From assembly GCA_036873755.1 (NCBI GenBank), contig JAVTVY010020562.1, forward strand, positions 1-64,000: DNA of 64,000 bases, in the 5' to 3' direction. The stretch is from Hanleya hanleyi (lineage: Eukaryota > Mollusca > Polyplacophora > Lepidopleurida > Hanleyidae). Under the pieces are notes generated by a model that worked only from the letters and a program-made list of their open reading frames with translations, was not told where the DNA came from and made no database searches. Shown here piece by piece: positions 62,701 to 64,000 of this stretch; within the stretch, counting starts at the first letter, position 1, and every line of letters starts with the position of its first letter. Both the position numbers and the translations under genes were made by a program.

Positions 62701-63626
62701 GAAACACTGTCTGACAGCCATCAACCATTAGTGAAACACTATCTGACATCCCTCAACCATTGGTGAGACAATATATCTTACATTCATCTACTTCTTTCTC
62801 ATTTTAGGATAGCTGGAGATTATCTTCTATACTTTTCCCCGGGCCTTTTTGTGAGTATCATGTATTTTGTGTCACCAAGTGTATATATTGTGTGAAAGTC
62901 CCCCCTCCCCCCTATATATTTTCGCTGAAACTTACCACACAGTATCTTTGGTTCAAGCTCTACCGGGAAATGTAAAAAAAATCCAAGATGGCCGCCATGA
63001 TGACGTCACAGTCATTTTTGGGCTTTTTGGGGTCGATTTGTCGAAATTTTGATTTTTCTGATTTTTCTCTCGAAAAAAATCAAATAAAATATAGAATAAT
63101 TAGTTTTGCATAAATAGAATACTTTCAAGGCCTTTTAGGCAAGGAAAATGTGAAGAAATGGAGCGAAAAGATTGAAAAACACGACTTTCGCGGATACCAC
63201 ATGACCGCCATTTTAAATTTGCCCATGATCTTCTGCTCGGGGGTATATAAAAATAGGCTCAAAATGACCCCAATAAAAAGTCACCAAGTTTCAGCCTTCT
63301 CGATTTTGTCGTTTCGGAGCAGCAGAGAAAAGTTTAGTAGGGGGTGGGGGGGGAGCACTTTCCGCCAACTCCCCCCTAACCCCCCCCCCCCTCCCCCGGG
63401 CCAGGTAGGGTTAAATGTTAAAAATGACGCACACTACTAGCTTGAAACTGGGAAGAGACAAAAATAATTACCTTGACAGAGAACGTTGTAGCCTACGAAA
63501 ACTTTCCTTCCCACAATACACCATCATCATATGAATAATGTAAAGATATTGATTTCTCTCTCTCTCTCTCTCTCCTTTCAGTTTAGTTTCCTATACCGAG
63601 TATTGGTGAAATATTTACAGACCCAG
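41695..63626 (+). CDS. SLC47A-like: SLC47A/MATE transporter gene, N-terminal part (7 internal exons)
   Basis: Spliced gene for a multidrug and toxin extrusion (MATE) antiporter of the plasma membrane. In animals the family exchanges organic cations for protons. Exons seen: 41695-41795, 42603-42704, 53312-53380, 54286-54334, 61058-61157, 62808-62850, 63582-63626 (509 nt, about 169 codons of a family length near 550-600). All acceptors are AG and all donors GT, and junction phases are compatible throughout. Family landmarks in order: SLAWPA at the start of TM1, IFCGHLG after TM1, GVTLA, LCTACDTLFSQ, AFGGRR, VGIYLQR, NAEALLILVGQ, YLLYFSPGLF, FLYRVLVKYLQTQ. Aligned by eye with vertebrate SLC47A1 the pieces meet without gaps. 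The start codon is upstream (the first seen exon begins in phase 2) and the C-terminal two thirds lie beyond the window. Introns 2 and 4 (10.6 and 6.7 kb) are full of transposons. SLC47A1 and SLC47A2 cannot be told apart. Confidence 0.93.
42603..42704 (+). CDS. SLC47A-like: SLC47A-like exon b (TM1 and loop)
   Basis: Phase-0 exon of 34 codons between acceptor ...catatattag and donor gtaagt. It carries the end of TM1 and the signature IFCGHLGTEALNGVTLANS. The cysteine of FCGHLG is conserved in animal MATE proteins. Spacing from SLAWPA in the previous exon to CGHLG matches the vertebrate protein residue for residue. A longer open frame over this stretch is a shadow in another frame. Confidence 0.92.
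42705..43179. other. Intron 2, 5' part, nothing recognised
   Basis: Ordinary AT-rich intron sequence between the exon b donor and the first retroelement copy. Confidence 0.4.
43180..45000 (-). pseudogene. YIDD-type retroelement, minus-strand copy, interrupted by a MITE
   Basis: The 3' end is at 43180 (terminus tacaagcg on the + strand). Minus-strand coding remains are the RT C-terminus (about 43560-43790). Beyond the MITE come SFTKRYIDDLNAVDN with the YIDD catalytic box and SYLDLYLY (44351-44587), and LSTFYTTTPHQDHIDRL (44687-44899). Stops and shifts abound. The family resembles reverse transcriptases common in marine invertebrate genomes. I cannot decide between Penelope-like and another non-LTR class. 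Confidence 0.8.
43799..44350 (+). mobile_element. TTAA-type MITE, copy P2, nested in the retroelement
   Basis: Left end ccctacctggcctggg, right end cccaggccaggtaggg followed by TTAA. Same orientation as P1. G/C runs adjoin both ends. Confidence 0.85.
45001..45589. other. Spacer between head-to-head retroelement copies
   Basis: May contain the decayed 5' parts of one or both copies; the frames are broken and no motif is certain. Confidence 0.35.
45590..47636 (+). pseudogene. YIDD-type retroelement, most complete copy
   Basis: Plus-strand order: an N-terminal region with KCPKPLLMKGPKYREPRRIS (45673-45885) and VTVPADKAPNDIIFVCK (about 45925-45975). Next is a region matching the inverse of 44930-45000 (about 46210-46330), the degenerate RT palm (about 46460-46800), SYLDLYLYQNGAGLLSRR, and GPAYGVCISRLVAFARSCVK up to a stop near 47177. 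A 3' region follows, ending gacgcttgta at 47636. Frameshifts and stops make it inactive. The N-terminal KGPKYREP motif and the later YIDD and YGVYIS motifs occur together in a family of invertebrate retroelements I recognise but cannot name. Confidence 0.8.
47637..48134. repeat. Degenerate repeats with tttgatgga(c/g)aacttc
   Basis: Diverged direct copies of a unit containing ttgtc(c/t)(g/a)(g/t)(t/a)ccac, tttgatgga-aactt and tagt(a/g)cc, about 120-140 bp apart. A TTG microsatellite (47470-47510) precedes them, inside the retroelement 3' region. Confidence 0.5.
48135..48404 (+). repeat. SINE with ACTC-type tail
   Basis: Contains agcttgtaagaggcgacta, a duplicated gtggttcccgggtgtgaaaa segment, and the 3' end tgaaagcgacgttaaatc followed by cactcactcactcac. 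From memory this tail is typical of SINEs abundant in gastropod and bivalve genomes. The minus-strand frame here is repeat sequence. Confidence 0.8.
48405..48944. other. Intron 2, AT-rich, nothing recognised
   Basis: Poly-T tracts near 48820 and 48875. No element ends found. Confidence 0.35.
49967..51251. mobile_element. Element with gtcctccgcca ends and internal minisatellite
   Basis: The left end gtcctccgccacgaagtgg and right end cttggcggaggac are short inverted repeats. A tccg microsatellite (50008-50032) follows the left end, then the 157-bp tandem array. No ORF outside the repeats. Confidence 0.65.
50031..50990. repeat. 157-bp minisatellite, six units
   Basis: Units start at 50031, 50188, 50345, 50502, 50659 and 50816, with a partial seventh from about 50976. 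Each carries ttgtgaacgcgatatctc, gacttcaaacttg and ccaagatgg(c/t)(c/t)gccat, the last being a YY1-type site. Because 157 is not a multiple of three, the many overlapping frames shift from unit to unit; they are not genes. Confidence 0.95.
51410..53311. other. Intron 2, 3' part, nothing recognised
   Basis: AT-rich intron sequence up to the exon c acceptor. No element ends or coding features. Confidence 0.4.
53312..53380 (+). CDS. SLC47A-like: SLC47A-like exon c (TM2)
   Basis: Phase-0 exon of 23 codons, acceptor tcatattttag and donor gtagtg (weak but GT). It contains the family motif GLCTACDTLFSQ, which corresponds to GLSSACDTLISQ in vertebrate MATE1. It follows exon b after a 10.6-kb intron holding two retroelement copies, a SINE and a TTAA-flanked transposon. 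Confidence 0.93.
53530..53575. repeat. CAA microsatellite in intron 3
   Basis: About 14 copies of caa with one interruption. Confidence 0.95.
54286..54334 (+). CDS. SLC47A-like: SLC47A-like exon d (TM2-TM3 loop)
   Basis: A 49-nt exon, acceptor ttctcctctag and donor gtaagt. It reads AFGGRRNHMVGIYLQR plus one base, matching the conserved cytosolic loop after DTLxSQ that runs into the next helix. It ends in phase 1, which exon e (starting with two bases of the split codon) requires. The Polinton remnant begins about 200 bp downstream. Confidence 0.92.
54535..54900 (+). repeat. Left terminal repeat of the Polinton-like remnant
   Basis: Holds three 15-bp tandem units each with the palindrome tgacgtca (54548, 54563, 54578) and a tgcatgcgcag site (54680). 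Next is a block (54740-54870) matching the subterminal repeats at 22430-22560: gcgctcgtcgaggtcgattacgtgat, a ggatgcctgtaaaac stretch and acatggactttac. No matching right terminal repeat was recognised downstream, so the element appears truncated or degraded there. Confidence 0.65.
54911..55159 (+). CDS. Small membrane-anchored ORF in the Polinton remnant
   Basis: Open frame of 82 codons (its first codon in this reading may be an alternative start) ending TGA at 55157. The N-terminal two thirds are polar and charged. The last 18 residues (LVGLAVIFTLLTLTLWK) form one hydrophobic helix, as in a tail-anchored protein. It lies between the terminal repeat and the integrase remains, where Polintons and adintoviruses often carry small lineage-specific ORFs. 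Family unknown. A TATA box follows at 55180. Confidence 0.4.
   Translation: MRADIHAHGDDNEGRRQILEDFKEAVLARVDSMERCAITHHYWTMIAIFEARATGHERSRRNQRRLVGLAVIFTLLTLTLWK
55179..55188 (+). promoter_or_regulatory. TATA box of the Polinton remnant
   Basis: tgtataaaag upstream of the region leading to the integrase remains. Position and sequence fit a core promoter; the start site is not determined. Confidence 0.4.
55690..56590 (+). pseudogene. Polinton/Maverick-type integrase, decayed
   Basis: DDE integrase remains in at least three frames. Frame one (55750-56094) has HRATRSHFPRDRVIAGGM and QWQADLVDIS (first Asp) and ends LLYLQTDEET (second Asp region). A second frame overlaps with SNYVWVVPIRTKTGR (about 55980-56030). 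The third catalytic region (DERFNRTLKYM) lies near 56165-56205. The C-terminal chromodomain-like part (INKVKGKFEKSYLPNWSNEHF) is open in 56217-56588. Polinton integrases insert the element into host DNA; the order core then chromo-like domain is typical. Multiple frameshifts make it inactive. A retroviral or Ty3 integrase is less likely because the PxDRVIAGGxxxQWQADLVD context is Polinton-like (recognition, not search). Confidence 0.8.
56664..56676 (+). promoter_or_regulatory. TATA box upstream of the second Polinton gene block
   Basis: ggatataaatacg, about 45 bp before the ATG at 56713, with a tcagt-type initiator near 56696. It suggests that each gene of this element had its own short core promoter. 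Confidence 0.45.
56713..56895 (+). CDS. Short ORF downstream of a TATA box, function unknown
   Basis: Sixty codons from ATG 56713 to TAA. The start (MDRVRLPLKLQTPKQQV) is polar and the rest is less regular; it may be the intact start of a longer gene that shifted frame. It overlaps in position with the beginning of the Thr/Pro-rich frame that leads to the ATPase remains. Confidence 0.3.
   Translation: MDRVRLPLKLQTPKQQVADVNTVLVLLRLLYGVSSTTWPPSFLFNQPRPSVTVDQLGDNY
56899..58487 (+). pseudogene. Polinton/adintovirus-type packaging ATPase, interrupted
   Basis: Remains of the FtsK/HerA-type DNA-packaging ATPase. A Thr/Pro-rich low-complexity leader (56899-57060) precedes YQIYESDLPCQ. In another frame, PPVDRVVWCCGD (about 57205) follows a frameshift. 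Then come FVEGLP and the Walker B-like strand DTLVVVDDLM (57325-57355). The reading is cut at 57385 by a retroelement fragment (to about 58143) and resumes with NLFSKYKEHRNISLNAHYL, ARQMYPGRTQFAREAF and GIFPRETQYVYMPKKD (58173-58487). A 21-bp tandem duplication (acctttgtggaaggatac-type, about 57250-57291) also disturbs the frame. The Walker A region is not recognisable. Such ATPases load genomes into capsids, consistent with a virus-like origin of the element. Confidence 0.75.
57385..58143 (-). mobile_element. 5'-truncated YIDD-retroelement fragment inside the ATPase
   Basis: The 3' terminus is at 57385 (tacaagcgtc on the + strand). The minus frame 57777-58205 encodes DLYLYKNEAGILSRR, PVGPAYGVYISRLVAFARS and FNQRHKTLLQKLIKQGYSSK, the RT C-terminus. 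It is closely related to 43180-43790 (-) and 47180-47636 (+). The 5' side stops within the sequence for SYLDLYLY. The start of the open frame (58120-58205) is ATPase antisense, not retroelement. Confidence 0.85.
58488..59232. other. Downstream remains of the Polinton element, mostly unrecognised
   Basis: An AATAAA-like signal (aataataaaacc, about 58577) sits about 90 bp after the ATPase stop. A short frame from ATG 58631 (about 30 codons) could be another broken gene. No capsid or polymerase gene is recognised. Confidence 0.4.
59233..59333. repeat. 101-bp perfect hairpin (foldback MITE-like)
   Basis: 28-bp arms (59233-59260 and 59306-59333) are perfectly complementary. The loop contains a second, weaker inverted repeat (aaaacccc against ggggttt). 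The palindrome gacgtc is in the arm. It could be a tiny MITE or a transcribed hairpin. A 100-codon frame crosses it but follows the palindrome, so it is not counted as a gene. Confidence 0.9.
59334..60535. other. Intron 4, nothing recognised
   Basis: AT-rich, no element ends found. The minus frame 60313-60609 runs into the MITE and has no domain. Confidence 0.4.
60536..60806. mobile_element. Palindrome-rich MITE, copy 1
   Basis: Ends cacagacagaaaaag and tttttctggctgtg are inverted repeats. The interior is made of repeated short palindromic modules of the type atcacctttt and aaaaggtgatg in both orientations. A second copy is at 63683-63993. Confidence 0.85.
60845..61034. mobile_element. MITE with aaggaatattcctt modules
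   Basis: TA-flanked (60843-60844 and 61035-61036). Ends cactgaaaaaaac and tttttcttttctgtg. The interior repeats the palindrome aaggaatattcctt several times. It ends about 23 bp before the first base of MATE exon e. Confidence 0.8.
61058..61157 (+). CDS. SLC47A-like: SLC47A-like exon e (TM3 and following loop)
   Basis: A 100-nt exon, acceptor tttcctatcag and donor gtaata. With two bases in and two out, it gives a split serine, then 32 codons, then a split arginine. The translation has a hydrophobic, cysteine-rich helix (AIITLSCCTCWSIHLNAE) and ends with VGQNAEVA, equivalent to the FRQDPDVSR stretch of vertebrate MATE. The exon lies only about 20 bp from the end of one MITE (60845-61034) and about 80 bp from another (61239-61437). 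Confidence 0.9.
61239..61437. mobile_element. Short MITE downstream of exon e
   Basis: Ends cactgtccgaagaat and ttcttctgacagtg are inverted repeats. Internal cacagacgtgacc and ggtcacgtctgta extend the inversion, with taccaggtat in both halves. The flanking duplication is unclear. Confidence 0.7.
61438..62807. other. Intron 5, little recognised
   Basis: A short direct repetition ctgacatccatcaatcat(t)gg occurs four times at about 62648-62765 (period near 42 bp). Otherwise AT-rich. Confidence 0.6.
62808..62850 (+). CDS. SLC47A-like: SLC47A-like exon f (start of TM4)
   Basis: A 43-nt exon, acceptor ctcattttag and donor gtgagt. One base completes the split arginine; it then reads IAGDYLLYFSPGLF, aligning with the TYVxIFIPxLP helix of vertebrate MATE, whose proline is kept. 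A truncated copy of a TTAA-type MITE starts about 50 bp downstream. Confidence 0.9.
62898..63412 (-). mobile_element. TTAA-type MITE, copy P3, truncated
   Basis: Reverse complement of P1 and P2. Its inner end (ccgggccaggtagggttaa) is intact at 63412; the other terminal stretch is missing before 62898. It contains gatggccgccatgatgacgtca, a YY1-like site next to a CRE-like site. It lies in intron 6. Confidence 0.85.
63582..63626 (+). CDS. SLC47A-like: SLC47A-like exon g (TM4)
   Basis: Phase-0 exon of 15 codons after a long TC-rich polypyrimidine tract (63556-63581), donor gtacgt. It reads FSFLYRVLVKYLQTQ, equivalent to the conserved FLYxLQVKYLLNQ of vertebrate MATE1. The next exon is outside the window. 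A palindrome-rich MITE starts 56 bp after the donor. Confidence 0.92.
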
Positions 63627-63682
63627 GTACGTTACTGTAGAGAGTTTAATGTTCTACTCATTTATGTAAAATAGATACGGTA

Positions 63683-63993
63683 CACAGCCAGAAAAATAGG
63701 TGATACTTATCACCCTAAAATGGTGATGACAGCATCACCCAAAAAAGATGTGGAGTTAGAGCCATAACTCTTTTCCACCATCACCTGAAAAGGGTGATCA
63801 GCAATGAGTGCAAATGCTTAGGTCATCGCCATAAAAGGGTAATGGCTATCACCCTAAAAGGGTGACGATCTGGGTCATTGACCTAAAAGGGTGACAACAT
63901 TGGCCATCACCCTTTTTCGTCACCTTTAAAGGGTGATGAACAGGCATCATCACCATAAAAAGATAATGGGCCATCACCCTTTTTCTGGCTGTG
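63683..63993. mobile_element. Palindrome-rich MITE, copy 2
   Basis: Flanked by TA (63681-63682 and 63994-63995), ends cacagccagaaaaat and tttttctggctgtg. The interior is filled with tcaccctaaaagggtgat-like modules. TA duplication suggests Tc1/mariner-type mobilisation (inference). Confidence 0.9.
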
Positions 63994-64000
63994 TACATCA

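Overview
The window is AT-rich animal nuclear DNA. It has spliced exons with GT/AG borders, very long introns and dense nested transposable elements. Two SINE-type repeats (21325-21690 and 48135-48404), one with an ACTC-type tail, resemble SINEs I associate with molluscs and other lophotrochozoans. My best guess is therefore a marine mollusc; the species is not determined.

Only one host gene is clear: the N-terminal third of a SLC47A/MATE multidrug and toxin extrusion transporter on the + strand. Seven internal exons can be placed between 41695 and 63626. All splice phases agree, and together they cover the segment before TM1 through about TM4. The first exon lies upstream and the rest runs past the right edge. 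Introns 2 (10.6 kb) and 4 (6.7 kb) are filled with repeats.

1-12.6 kb: satellite-like arrays, including a 152-175 bp array with NRF1-type palindromes, then a Harbinger-like element (6020-11129) carrying a 3.5-kb repeat 'H1'. 12.6-16.9 kb: an orphan ORF with a TATA-like leader, a small MITE and degenerate repeats. 16.8-25.9 kb: two copies of a long-TIR element ('A1', 'A2'), a foldback element, a SINE, and a long inverted repeat (21965-25880) that contains A2. 28.1-39.1 kb: one minus-strand LINE split by a second H copy, which is itself split by a rearranged Ty3/gypsy LTR element. 39.9-40.4 kb: an unassigned 166-codon ORF.

41.7-63.6 kb: the MATE gene. Intron 2 holds two head-to-head copies of a YIDD-type retroelement, a SINE and a TTAA-flanked transposon with an internal 157-bp minisatellite. 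Intron 4 holds the remains of a Polinton/Maverick (adintovirus-like) element: long terminal repeat, integrase and packaging ATPase, the last broken by a retroelement fragment. Short MITEs crowd exons 5 to 7.

The left array (1.1-2.0 kb), the 22-25.9 kb inverted repeat and the left end of the Polinton remnant share related subterminal sequence. This suggests one family of Polinton-like elements and derivatives across the window. I found no rRNA genes, no functional tRNA and no CRISPR array.
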